Source: Hypericum androsaemum
Lineage: Eukaryota; Streptophyta; Magnoliopsida; Malpighiales; Hypericaceae
DNA length: 64,000 nucleotides
Assembly (NCBI GenBank): GCA_963995505.1
Contig: OZ023198.1
Span: 3,912,360-3,976,359, forward strand
Reading direction: 5' to 3'
In this document: piece after piece, positions 42,064 to 52,731 of the stretch
Layout: each line of letters opens with the position of its first letter
Numbering within the stretch: the first letter of the stretch is position 1
Notes under the pieces: model-generated
Databases searched by the model: none
What the model saw: only the letters and a program-made list of their open reading frames with translations
What the model was told of the DNA's origin: nothing
Program-made: the position numbers and the translations under genes

Positions 42064-42642
42064 GTGACCAAGAGCCAAGTCGATCCGAAAGCGGCTATGG
42101 CTGTCACTAATCCTTACGATAAATCCCTCTCCAATCTATTGGCGTTATTTCAAGCGTCCAATCATCTCTCTCGATCAATTAAGTGTATGAAAAAGAGTGG
42201 TACTGGCAAAATAGTGTTGTCAAAGAAGCTCCTCAACAGGTTGGAGCGGTGGGAGGGAAAGGCCAATAGACACAGAGTGTGAGTTTTTGACAGTACAGTT
42301 GGAGCGTGCGAAGTTCGCACTGGATACGATATGAGAAGAAAAAAGGAAGACAGAAAATATTCGGTACATCTTGCCACAGGATTTTGTGGTTGCGGTAAAT
42401 TCCAGGCTTATCATTATCCGTGCTCACATGTGATGGCGTGTTGTACTGAACTTGGCCTCGATTACAAGATGTTTGTGGATAAGTATTATCGCCTAGAAAC
42501 TACACAAGCTTGCTACAAACATAAGTTTGTTCCTCTTGGCAATCCTAAATATTGGTCATATCCTAAAGACCCAACGGTTCTAAGGCTCATTCCAGATGAA
42601 AGATTAGTGAGAGGTAGAGGACAGCCACGGAAGCGCATATAA
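42064..42642 (+). pseudogene. MULE-type transposase C-terminus with SWIM zinc finger
   Basis: One frame with a single internal TGA (near 42280). The second part holds a SWIM motif, FCGCGKFQAYHYPCSHVMAC, then YRLETTQACYKHKFVPLGNP and a basic end (RGRGQPRKRI). Mutator-family transposases end this way, with CxC...CxH followed by a YKxxF-type block. The first part ends in a coiled, basic KKLLNRLERWEGKANRHRV stretch that also fits. The catalytic domain is absent. Its first 30 or so codons may instead belong to the Copia gag leader. Confidence 0.65.
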
Positions 42643-43160
42643 AATAAAATGTATACTGTGCCTTTCGTACGCTGTACACTCTGTAAAGCAAATTTACAGA
42701 ACTATTTGTTTTGACTTCGGTATAAGGAAGATATTAAATGGCCCAAACTACTTCTCAGTCAAAAAATTTCCGATGCCGGTGTCAGGGATCTGAGAAGTGC
42801 ATTTTTCTAAATTAGGAAGACAAATGTATGTTATCAAAAATACTAAAATTAAAACAGGTGTTTCGTTAAACACTAGAAACCCGAGGACAATGCCATAATT
42901 GTATTAATATGTGATTTGACATTTCTTCCACGAAGTACCTTCTTGTTATTTTGATAGGTGAATTTTCTTTATAATTGTAAGTAATATGAGCAAAAGATCT
43001 CATGGTATAATTTAACCAAACTACAAGGACAACTACATGCATTTTGGAAATACAAAGATCAAATCGTCTAGATCAGGACCGAAGAATGTAAAACTTGGCA
43101 TTGAGGATAAAGGGGAGAAGAACTCCAAGGAATGTGATCTGGTGCCGCTATCGAAAGTAA
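42643..43160. other. intergenic DNA, nothing recognised
   Basis: AT-rich sequence with no long frame. It may contain the 3' end of the MULE remnant. Confidence 0.35.
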
Positions 43161-43161
43161 A

Positions 43162-43443
43162 TCAACCAGAAATCACGTTGGGGGTTGTCTCAGCTAGCTG
43201 AGAAAATGAAGATCTGCATGAGAAATTAGGCGACGGTGCATCGCAAATGATAGGTGACCCTGTTCCAAAGCTGATGTCTTGACTCCTGGACACCAGTGTA
43301 GCAAACGAGCTGGAACCTAAATGCCACTCTCCACAGCCTTTCTTGTTATGACGTCTAGCATCTTCCGAATGTGAACCATCGTCGTGCAACCAGAAATGCT
43401 TTAGAAAAGGAAATTGAGTAACGAAACCCGAAGCACGCGACAA
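43162..43443 (-). other. possible last exon of an unknown gene
   Basis: A 93-residue minus-strand frame includes FLKHFWLHDDGSHSEDARRH and continues with mixed polar composition to a TGA after NVISG. The composition looks protein-like, and AG precedes CATTTCTGG as a possible acceptor. A good donor, GTAAGTATAG, lies upstream next to the LTR-like block at 43496. I do not recognise the family. It may be the tail of a gene broken by that insertion. Confidence 0.3.
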
Positions 43444-43495
43444 GCAAAATCACATATCTCAATTCAAACAGTTAAGAATAACTATACTTACCTAT

Positions 43496-44033
43496 TGTTG
43501 GGAACCGGAGTGGACCCAAGCAATATCCACGACACACAAGCGAACCACAATCACAACGAGAAGTACAAACTAGTAAGAAACCAAAAAGAAAAAGCATAAG
43601 AGACAAGATGTTTGGTTACCCAGTTCGATCTACAACGATCTACGTCCGGGGGCGCACCAAGCCAAGAGATAGTTCACTATGTTTTTGAACTTCACTTGCT
43701 CTTTACAAGAAAAATGCCACACTTTGGCACCCACACTCACCTAGGGTTTTCTCCTTCTCTCTTAAGCCACACTCTCTCTCTTCTATTCTTGTTCTTAGGG
43801 GTTACAAGTGAGTTACAAGGGATATATATAGAGCCAACAACCCTAGGAGTCAAAACAAACACGCAGGGACATTTTTGTCCGAGTTCTGAAACTTTTCCCA
43901 ACTGGACTGGCGACCGCCAATCAACTGGCGATCGCCAGTCGCCTCACGAGCAACTCCCTGTAAGCCAGCACTAGCGGTCGCTAGTTGACTTGCTTCTCAG
44001 GCTCCATGGGGTGACGTCGCGCCACTCCCAGCA
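43496..44033. repeat. solo-LTR-like block with TGTTGGGA...TCCCAGCA ends
   Basis: The ends are near-perfect inverted (TGTTGGGA and TCCCAGCA), and a GGGATATATATAGAGCC stretch near 43821 is LTR-like. The final part (AGCGGTCGCTAG ... GCCACTCCC) resembles the ends of the LTRs at 4022 and 6303, so it is a related Copia family. I found no target duplication and no internal domain beside it. Confidence 0.6.
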
Positions 44034-44936
44034 CACGGTTGAGAGTTAAATGCTCAACAAGTCACGCTGACAGAGACGACAGGCAGTGGGGCGGCCACGC
44101 GGAAACAGGATGCTTCCCACTTTCACGTGCTCTATTTCGTTAGTCACTTCACCAATTTGGGATTATACGAAACTACCAATAAAGATTGATTACATTTGTT
44201 TTTTTTTGTTTTTTTTAAGTGTTAAAAATTTACTAATATATTATCGTTAGATTTTGAGTTGAATATGTAGATAATTTCATTGTACCAGAACGAAGTTCAA
44301 CTTATGTCGTTTTTGTCCTCGTACAATCATTTATTTCATCGCATGTTAGTGGAGTCAAAAATTTGTGCAAGTGTTTCATTCATTTTAAGAGGACGTACTA
44401 CAATTATTATATCGCTAGTGATAAGTGTAACAAATTTTTCTGTAAACGTAGAAAATTCATGTGCTCGTTAATACCCAAATATATTTTTTATAATTCTTGG
44501 TCGTATACGCAACACTTGGACTAACCAAGAATGTGAACTATAATGACGAGATTGGATATTGAAGTCGCTGAGGTTTCACATCAGTTTTGTGCGTGCATAT
44601 TGTTATATACCCAATTAAGAAAATTCTCCATTTATTGTGATAGTCAACTATAAATAATAGTCAAGTTCCACACTTCACTGTACCCAAATACGGCCAGGTT
44701 ATATAACGTGTACACTACGTAGGGAGACCCTTTCCAACTTAACTGCTGATATATAATTAGGATATTGCGAAAGGGTCAAAGTGGGTCTGTGTTGGTACAA
44801 GTCATACTAAAAAAAATTTGTTTTAAAATTTACCAATGTAAAAAATATTATTGAGATGTATATATATTTTTTAATTACAGATTTCCTCAAATAGAGTGGG
44901 TATTTCGAAGATTAAAAAAAGTGAGTCGTGCTAGAG

Positions 44937-45388
44937 GGGTTTGGATTGAGTACGGAATGAAGGAATTGATTCCGGACGGTTTGGACTGAAGGGGGACCGC
45001 AGCGGCAAGCGCATGTATGTGATAATGGCAAACGCAGTTATGTGATAATGGCAAACGCAGTTATGTGATAATGACAAGTGCAGTTATGTGATAATGGCAT
45101 TTGTTTTTGTGAAAACGGCAAGTCCCCGTTGATGATAATGGCACGCATGGTTTTTTTTTATTTTGGTCCCCGTGTTTTATCATTTTTACAAAAAGGTCAC
45201 ACTGGCATGCACTGTTATGTGATACTGGCATGCTCAGTTATGTGATAATGGCATTTGTATCCGGCCTGTGTTTGTGCGTGACTTTTTTCATTTTGGTCCC
45301 CGTCTTTTAGCGCATTTGCAAAAAAATCCCCACGTGTCTTCATTCCAAACGGTTCGGAATAGTGGCATTCCGTACCCAATCCATACCC
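44937..45388. mobile_element. MULE-type MITE, 452 bp, with 9-bp duplication
   Basis: The ends are inverted repeats of about 50 bp (GGGTTTGGATTGAGTACGGA at the left; the right end is the imperfect complement, ...CGTACCCAATCCATACCC). The target duplication GTGCTAGAG is perfect (44928-44936 and 45389-45397). The interior holds tandem GTTATGTGATAATGGCA units and no gene. Confidence 0.9.
45016..45105. repeat. tandem 23-bp repeats inside the MITE
   Basis: Four near-identical units of GTTATGTGATAATGGCAAA-type with a CGCA joint; further scattered units occur at 45205-45255. Confidence 0.85.
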
Positions 45389-46208
45389 GTGCTAGAGAGG
45401 GCTGCTCGAGTACGAAGTTCGTTCGCATTTGGAAATATCACAAACATTTTTTTGTAGAGAATTCGAAAGGTAGAACCTAAAAGTTTATCTCTATTTTTTC
45501 AGAGGTAAAAAAACTTATATGTAGATACATCTTAAATCCTAAAACTACAAAAATGATTATATATTTTTTAACTCTAGACCAACCTAAATTGTTAAATTTT
45601 ATATTTACCTAAAATTTGGACTCTAATAGCGGTAAACCGCTGAAATTTAAACCATGCCGGTGTAAAAGTCATTAAAAAATATATTTCAAGTGACAATATT
45701 TAAATCATTATTTTTTGTTGGAGCAGAAAATTAATTTACGAATTTGTTGACCTTGTTTCGGTAAAATAACTGCAACTTTCTACTCAAGTAATCGATTGAC
45801 GTCATCAGGGGCGGAGAGACGCTCTACTTTGTGGGGGCAATTGCCCCCACTTAATTTTTGTTTTGTTTGATAATTATATATATTTTTTAATGTATGTCCC
45901 CACTAAAATTAGAAATTGACCCCACTAAAAAATTAATCAACTTAAAAATTGAAACTAACTCTTAAAAAAATTTAGGCATTCTTTAATCTTTTAATATATA
46001 TTATAAGATCTTAATTAGTCTAACTATACTACCATAAATAATAAAGCAATCAATTAAAAAAAATTAAAAAGATAGTACATACCTACCTAGCTCAGCCCAG
46101 TGGCCCACGCAAATGTTGAGAGAGCCTTTTCTGCCATGAATATTTTGAAGAATCGTCTTCGCAACAAGATGGAAGATCAATTGCCAGCTGATTGTTTAAT
46201 TACATATA

Positions 46209-47202
46209 GAGATAATTACTGAGAGGACCCTAGGGTATAGTCAAATAGACTCTGAGGACCCTGTAGTTTTCCTACTAATTGCTGAGCCCTGTAGTTTGGT
46301 TATTATTATACTTTTGGGTCCCTGGCTCAAATAAATGACTCAAATACTCTTGCAAAAAAATTTAAAAAAATCAATTACCCTAACCCCACTTTTTCTCCTT
46401 CCCCGTCGATCCGAAAGAAAAAAAATCAATTACCAAATAGAATCGCCGGATCTATTTGGCGGCAATTAACAGCGGCGGGAGGAGTGGAAGAAGAAGAGGT
46501 GGTTGCGGTGGTGGGGGAGATGGAAGTTGTTGTTGTTGTTACCCGGTGGTGGCAGCGGCGGTGATGAGAAGCGATCCCAGCGGCGGTACATATGGCCGAT
46601 CGTCCTCCGTAACTCATTGGCTGTAGACTCGTTGTTCCCGTCTCCTTCCCCGTCCGTCGTTCCCGTCTCTGTCTCCTTCCCCGTCCGTTGTTCCCGTCTC
46701 CTTCCCCGTCCGTCGTTCCCGTCTCTGTCTCCTTCCCCGTCCGTCGTTCCCGTCTCTGTCTCCTTCCCCGTCCGTCGTTCCCGTCTCCATCGTTCCCGTC
46801 TCCGTTTCACTTTTCCCCTTAGGTTCTTGGCTTTTGATCTCCATTGTTTATTTCTCCGTCGTCCTGTTTGTTTTACCGTGTCCCGTGATTAGATAAAACC
46901 CTCTGTGTATAGGATTCATGCGATTGCTGGTTTTTAGATGAAGCTAAAGGCGGCGACTTTATGGGGAGCAAGGAAGTGGCCGAAAAATGGCCGGAGAAGA
47001 TGACCGACGATTTTAGTTGACTGGAATAAGGGCATATCAGTCATTTTAAATATAAAATAAGAAAAAAATGATTAATGACATCAACCAGGGACCCAAAAGT
47101 ATAATAATAACCAAACTACAGGGGCTCAGTAATTAGTAGAGAAACTACAGGGTCCTTAGAGTCTATTTAACTATATCCTAAGGTGCTCTCAGTAATTATC
47201 TC
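46209..47202. mobile_element. non-autonomous MULE nested in the hAT, 994 bp
   Basis: It starts GAGATAATTACTGAGAGGAC and ends TAATTATCTC, with inverted repeats of about 118 bp (46209-46326 and 47084-47202). The 9-bp target duplication TTACATATA is perfect (46200-46208 and 47203-47211). Its ends match the element at 10299-11390 (shared AAATAGACTCTGAGGAC, TACTAATT.CTGAGCCC and TTATTATTATA), so the two are one family. The interior differs and carries a minisatellite. Confidence 0.95.
46631..46804. repeat. 25/31-bp minisatellite in the nested MULE
   Basis: Alternating 25- and 31-base units of CGTTCCCGTCTC(TGTCTC)CTTCCCCGTCCG, differing by presence of one TGTCTC. Frames on both strands here (Thr-Gly-Lys-Glu type or Ser-Val-Val-Pro type) only read the repeat. 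Confidence 0.9.
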
Positions 47203-47384
47203 TTACATATATCGAGAAAGACGTATTTGATTGTATCGACAATATAGCTATTATGGAGCAATTTCAATGCATGAGTAATCGTATAGGACAATTATAAATA
47301 TTGTAATTACATACGTTGAACTTTTTGAAAAAAATTATATTGCCCCCACTCCCCAAATTTTCTGGCTCCGCCCCTGGACGTCAT

Positions 47385-48230
47385 TCCAAAAACTTCAGAA
47401 AGATAGGACAGATATATAATTTTGTAGTTCATGACTTCTCCAAATTCGGCACAGAAAGATCTCAAAAATGGGTTGGAAATTTCGGCAATTTGGGCACCAG
47501 TGCGGATGAAGATTTACATGGCTTATTCGGGAAAAAAGGAGATGAGCTGGAAGTACGACTTAGGAAGTAGGCCTGAGCTGTATTAGGTTTTCATATCTTC
47601 GGTTTTCCTAGTTTTTCTATATTAGCCAGATTCCTGTATTAGGCCGGGACTATATTATGAATCTCTCCTTATACAAGTAGAGCATGGGCATGCATGAAGA
47701 CCATCACAAAACACACATCAAACATGAAAATCCCTATAGCTTCGTAGTTTTATTTTTTATGTCTTTTCCTTCCCCCTCTCCCCTATATTCACAATAAATA
47801 GTTGCTCCTCCACCAATTCTTTTCTTCTCTACCTATTCAAGTATGTATCTTCTCTCCTCTCTGTCATATTTCTTCCACCCTTCTCTTTTCGTTTGAATCA
47901 CTCTTGGGATGACCACTTCAGACCCGTTCTTAAGTTTGTTTCAACATTCTACCAAATTTTACCCACAACATATTTTTAGCACGCCTGGTGGGACTAAGGA
48001 GGGCATATGAGAAGAGTGATTTGTGTGACTAGAAACACAAGCCTCCCCGTACGATTTCGAGTCTTTTCTCAAAAAGGATAAAACCGGTCAAAAGTTGTGT
48101 TGAAAGAGGATGTCCAACCAGGTCAGTCGACTTTGGAGGGCGTTTAGCCTCTTTTCTAAGCCGAATTTGATGAAACATATTTCATAAAGAATTGAAGATT
48201 GGTCTTTCCTCTTTCTACAGACACAAAGAA
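47385..48230. other. intergenic DNA, nothing firm
   Basis: Pyrimidine-rich patches near 47760-47890 and a TGGTGGGACTAAGG-like motif near 47985 suggest retroelement noncoding sequence. No domain or ends were recognised. Confidence 0.35.
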
Positions 48231-48836
48231 CGCTATAATCGGGGATTGCTTATTCTGGGGGCTTTGACCGGTACGGATTTTTGCCAAGTAGATACTTGAA
48301 GAGTATAGGAGCGATGATCTAAAGCGGACTTTGATTTACTAAGATTTTGAATTCAAATATTATTAATATAGGTTACGAAATAATCGATGATACACTAAAT
48401 TTTTTGAAGTTCTAAATTTTCTAAATAGGTTAAGAAGGTTTTATTCTGACATTCACTAGCCTCACTTGCTTGAGTTATCAAGCATGTCACCTTGTTATTT
48501 TTATCAACGTGTGATACAACGTCACTAATTTTAATCGTATGATATGTCACTTAATTAATTGAAGAAAAAATATGATGAACTTGATATTATTCAGATTCAA
48601 AATAAATAGGGAAATATCAACGATGCCTGCGTATGAGGCCAACAATATGCACATAAATAAAATTAATAATGTAATGTGGGATAACATGCGGAATGTTTGT
48701 ATATATCATTTGGTTATTAGACTGAAGTAAAATCTGTCACTTTATTATGAAATAAATTGCAAAATAATCGTTCATCTAAACCTAAAAAACAGATGCAATT
48801 TAACCAATCTTCGCATGCTCAATTCAAATTCAGGAA
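48231..48836. repeat. segmental repeat B, copy 2 (no LINE)
   Basis: Colinear with 39410-39482 and 40184-40742. The junction ACTTGAAGAGTATAGGAG near 48293 is the empty site corresponding to the LINE insertion in copy 1. Confidence 0.85.
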
Positions 48837-48851
48837 ACCAGAAAGCTCTTC

Positions 48852-49847
48852 GTGTATAGTACAACTACTCAAATAAATATCTTCCGGAAATTTCAATCTG
48901 AAATAGCAACCGACCCTTCTTCTTTTTCTCGTCGTCTCTCTCTCAAAATATTTAGATATTTTCTGAGTAGAGTCTTCTTCCTCAGCACCGTCGCTCGTCG
49001 TCTCGGTTGCTGCGTTCTTGGCACTGTCGCTCGTTGTCTCGGTTGCTGCTACCTCCTTCATCGCCACCGTCGTCTCGGTTGCTGCTTCACCTCCCTCACC
49101 GCCACTCAACCATCCGAGGCTTCCCAGGAACCGCTCGCCTTCCTCCTAGCTCCACTCAGCCGCTCACCTCCTCCGCCTCGCCGCTCAGCCTTGCCTTTAC
49201 TCAGATCAGACTTTTTCTCCGGAGCAGCCTCACCTCTGGCTCCGCTCCAAGCTCTACCCCGTTCTGCCTTGTCCAATGACCCGCTCAACCTCTTCATGTC
49301 TTCGCCTCAGCTCTCCGTCTCTGTCGCTTGCCTCAACTCTCCGTCGCCGCCGCCGTCGCTCATCGCTCGCCTCACCGTGTTTCCCAGCTCGTCGCCGCTT
49401 CCCCCGTTGCTCTCTGAGACCCGCTCCCATCTCATGGCAGTTGCTCCGCTCTCTTGGCCTCATTTCCACGGCTGGGCTCTTTCGAGGTTGCCGGCGGTTC
49501 CCGGGGAGGATGGTCGCCTCCGATCTCCTCCCCCGTCGGCTCTGTCCTTCTCGTTTCGCTTTTTATTTATTATTTTTCTGTCTTTGTTGTTTTCGTTGTG
49601 TGTTTCTGTCTATGTGTGTTTGTTTTTGCTCTCGAGTCACACGTATTTAGTGACTGCATCGAGTTTTCGCTTATTTGATTTCTGCTTATACTTTTGCTTG
49701 GATCGTCTAATCATGAGAGCTAAACAGAAATCCTCACAAAAGGCTACGGGAACTATAATCTCTCAAAGTAAGAGTAGCACTACGAACAAATCTTTAATGC
49801 AGAAACTAGACCCAATTCAAAAACCTAGACCTATAAGACCTCCTTAA
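48852..49847 (+). other. 331-codon open frame of unknown meaning
   Basis: A long frame rich in Ser, Pro, Leu and Arg, with an imperfect internal repeat (RRLGCC / RCLGCC / RRLGCC, 49000-49095), a hydrophobic stretch (FRFLFIIFLSLLFSLCVSVY) and a basic tail (RAKQKSSQKATGTI). Two other frames are also open across the same GC- and pyrimidine-rich DNA, which argues that composition rather than selection keeps it open. It starts right where segmental repeat B ends. It may be the 5' region of a retroelement or captured DNA; no family is recognised. Confidence 0.2.
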
Positions 49848-51257
49848 GCAACTAAACAAACCATAGAAAACAAAGGTCTTACTCTACTTTAAATCCAGAA
49901 CACCACAGTCCAAGTTCAGAGAATAAAACCCAGAACACATTCAATCTAAAAAAATATCTTTGACCAAGAGAAAAACAAAGGGAACATATCTGTATTAAAC
50001 CACCGCAACCACCAACCAAGTTATCTGTTGGAAGCCAAAGCAAACCATATAAATAGCGATCAAGTCTATACATGTTCACACACAACAGATCTACACGTGA
50101 ATCATCGCTAGATCAAACAATGACAGTGGACTCGAAATCATTACAACAATACGAAACCAAACACACCAACTAGAGAAACGAAATGAAGCACACACAAACT
50201 AAAGTGGGTCGGGCTACTTATATTGATCGTGTTAGTTTCTCTTTTTATTAACGATTTATAACCTCTAACCTGTATTGACCAGACAACTCTAGGAGTTTCC
50301 AAACGAGATCTACACCATACATAATCTTTATCAAAATGTTAGAAACATTCACTCAAAATATTGGTTCCATTCAATGAAATTTCACCATTAAATTTCCGAC
50401 AATCAAATGTGCTCCCTGAAATTTGAGAATTTTCTAATTTTTAAATTAGGGTTTCTTTGATATGTCTCTTTCCAAAGTTCGTTAAGATTAATACTAGTTT
50501 TCTTTTATATATATATCAACCTCGTAGTTCTAAATAAATCAAAAATTATTGCTCCTCAAAGTTACCCTACCAAAGAAGATTTTACAAGCCTGAGCAAGTG
50601 CAAGTGAAAATACACGTATACAAATACATAGAAGCACATATCAATTTAGTCCAAAATATATATATAAACCAGTTTGACTTTACTTATGACAGAGACATGA
50701 TTTTCCTATAGCATTACCTATTGATCAAGATCTTCACAGAGGAATTGAAGTCTGTGATGTGCATAGAAAACATTTTCCTTTCACAAGCTCTATTTACTTT
50801 ACTTCATTTATCGTGGCCTTCAATTTCCTAAAAAAAAAAAAATTAACACACCACTAGGTTAACCCTTTCTTTTGGATAATTACGAGTATAACTTTTCACT
50901 TATGATTTAGGTGTACTATAAACAATCACATTTATGCATACCTCGCATTGCAGAAAAATATAAGACTCTGGACTAAAATGATGAACTCCAAATCATATCC
51001 ATTTGTAGATTATGACCATAGTAAAACGTCCTTTTTAGACACAATCATGCAGATTAGGCATAAACAGGTTTAAATCATAACCAATATAAATAGATAAAGC
51101 AATGTGTGAGTGGAACAACCTACACGTACAAATATCATAGTTGATTTCAACAAAGATCATGTTCGCTCAAGGTCGCAAGCGATCGACACCCTTCAACTTC
51201 CTCTCTAATGCATATGCATGTTCGTGAATGTTCGAATTCTTTCTTTCTTTCTTTTTG
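49848..51257. other. AT-rich intergenic DNA, no gene seen
   Basis: No open frame with family motifs and no bounded repeat. Confidence 0.4.
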
Positions 51258-52731
51258 GGAAAATTATGCTCAGGTCCCTGTAGTTTGGCGTCCCTCCTTC
51301 TGGGGTCCCTGCATTTCTAAAATTATTCCTGACGTTCCCGAAGTTTAGTTTTATCAACTCTCGGATCCCTGACGGTTCTTTTTTTCATTTTTGGACATGA
51401 AAATGATCAAAATACCCTTAAACAAAAAATAAAAAATTACCTTCTTTAACCTTTGGCCAAAAATACCAACAACCAAAAACTAACCCAAAAATAAGATCAA
51501 ATTAGCCAAAATCAAGAACACAACCAAGAACATCAAGAACAAAAAAAACTCAGTTCAAAATTAACCCAGAACGTTCGACACCAAAAATTAATCCAAGCTG
51601 ACAACCAAGAACATTCATCTCCTTCTTCCTCAGTCGTCTTCCTCGGCACCAATCAACTTCAATTAAAATCAAAGTTTAATTTAAGCCAATAGCAATTACA
51701 GAGCTTCAATTAAAATCAAGGAAGTGTAACCACCGTCATCGCGCCGTCTTCCTCTTTGCGCTTGCTTGTCTCCTTCTTCCTTAGTCGTCTTCCTCTTTGC
51801 GCTTCATACCGGGAATCTCGATGTCGTCAGGAGGGCCACAAAGGCGAGGCGGCTATAGGGATGAAGGACAAGAAGGTCGCGGCACCGTGCACTAACTAGG
51901 TCTGTCTTTTCAGCTGCGAGGCAGCTGTTTCTCCCTTCGTCGAAGCTCCTGGACCGAGGTGTCACTGTCGAATCTCCTGGACAGCCTAATGAGGCCCCCA
52001 CCCCATTCTAGGACAAGAAGGTCCCAGCCCCAGGGAGGAGCCCCTTCGTCGAGCCACAACGACGTTCCCCCTCGAGACCCAGCTCCTCCTCTTGACCAGA
52101 CCCAGTTCCCGACTGGCCAGACCTAGTTCCTCCTATCAGGACAGCTGGGACCATTGCAGTCATTCTTTGTTTTTGATTTAGTAATTTGTTGACGAGCTAG
52201 GAGGACGCGACGACGTCAACGAGCCAAGAGGACGACAACCACCGTCCCTCACCTATTTGACCAGAAGTTCGTGTTGAGCTTCGTCATCTTTGGTTGGGTA
52301 CTGTATGAGCTTCGTCTCTCTCATCGTGGATGTTATGAGTAGGTCTAAGTGCTGCCTCGGCTTGTACGGGTTTAATGGTTACTCTGAGTAGATCTAGGTT
52401 TCTTGATTTGAGATCTCAATTTTTTAATTTTGATTTGAGTTTTTTTTGTTTTTGATGTTCTTGGTTGTGTTTTTTATTTTGGTTACTTTGATCTTATTTT
52501 TGGGTTAGTTTTTTGTGGTTGGTATTTTTGTACAAAGGTTAGAGAAGGTAAATTTTTTTATTTTTTGTTTAAAGGTATTTTTGTCATGTCCATGATCAAA
52601 AATAAAAAAAAGCCGTCAGGGACCCGAGAGTTGATAAAACTAAACTTCAGGGACATCAGGAACGATTTCGAAAATGCAGGGAGCCCAGAGGGAGGGATGC
52701 CAAACTATAGGGACTTGAGCGTAATTTTTCC
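51258..52731. mobile_element. 1.5-kb element with about 300-bp inverted repeats
   Basis: The left end reads GGAAAATTATGCTCAGGTCC, and the right end, reversed, reads GGAAAAATTACGCTCAAGTC. Similarity of the two arms continues inward for about 300 bp (51258-51560 and 52430-52731), including the GTAGTTTGGC.TCCCTCC and AAAATACC.TT.AAC blocks. There is no transposase; the GC-rich centre (51720-52350) could be captured DNA. The flanks are poly-pyrimidine, so a target duplication cannot be read with certainty. It is MULE-like by structure, with ends unlike the GAGATAATTA family. Confidence 0.8.

Larger units (their letters stand above)
46112..47297 (+). pseudogene. hAT transposase C-terminus, split by a MULE
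   Basis: The left part reads NVERAFSAMNILKNRLRNKM and continues to CLITYI; the right part (from 47212) reads EKDVFDCIDNIAIMEQFQCM and ends in TAA at 47297. This is the hAT C-terminal dimerisation region (consensus VERSFSAM...LR..M....L...L). The MULE insertion and its duplication sit between the parts, and leaving them out keeps the frame open. The catalytic core is gone. Confidence 0.85.
45806..47376 (+). mobile_element. internally deleted hAT transposon hosting a MULE
   Basis: The ends are CAGGGGCGGAG and the complement CTCCGCCCCTG, extended by GGGGGCAATTGCCCCCAC and GCCCCCACTCCCC. The 8-bp target duplication GACGTCAT is perfect (45798-45805 and 47377-47384). Both are hAT hallmarks. Without the nested MULE the element is about 570 bp and keeps only the end of a transposase. 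Confidence 0.95.

Noticed and set aside
46466..46892. Overlapping Thr/Gly/Glu-rich and Ser/Val/Pro-rich frames
   Set aside because: They only translate the minisatellite in the nested MULE.
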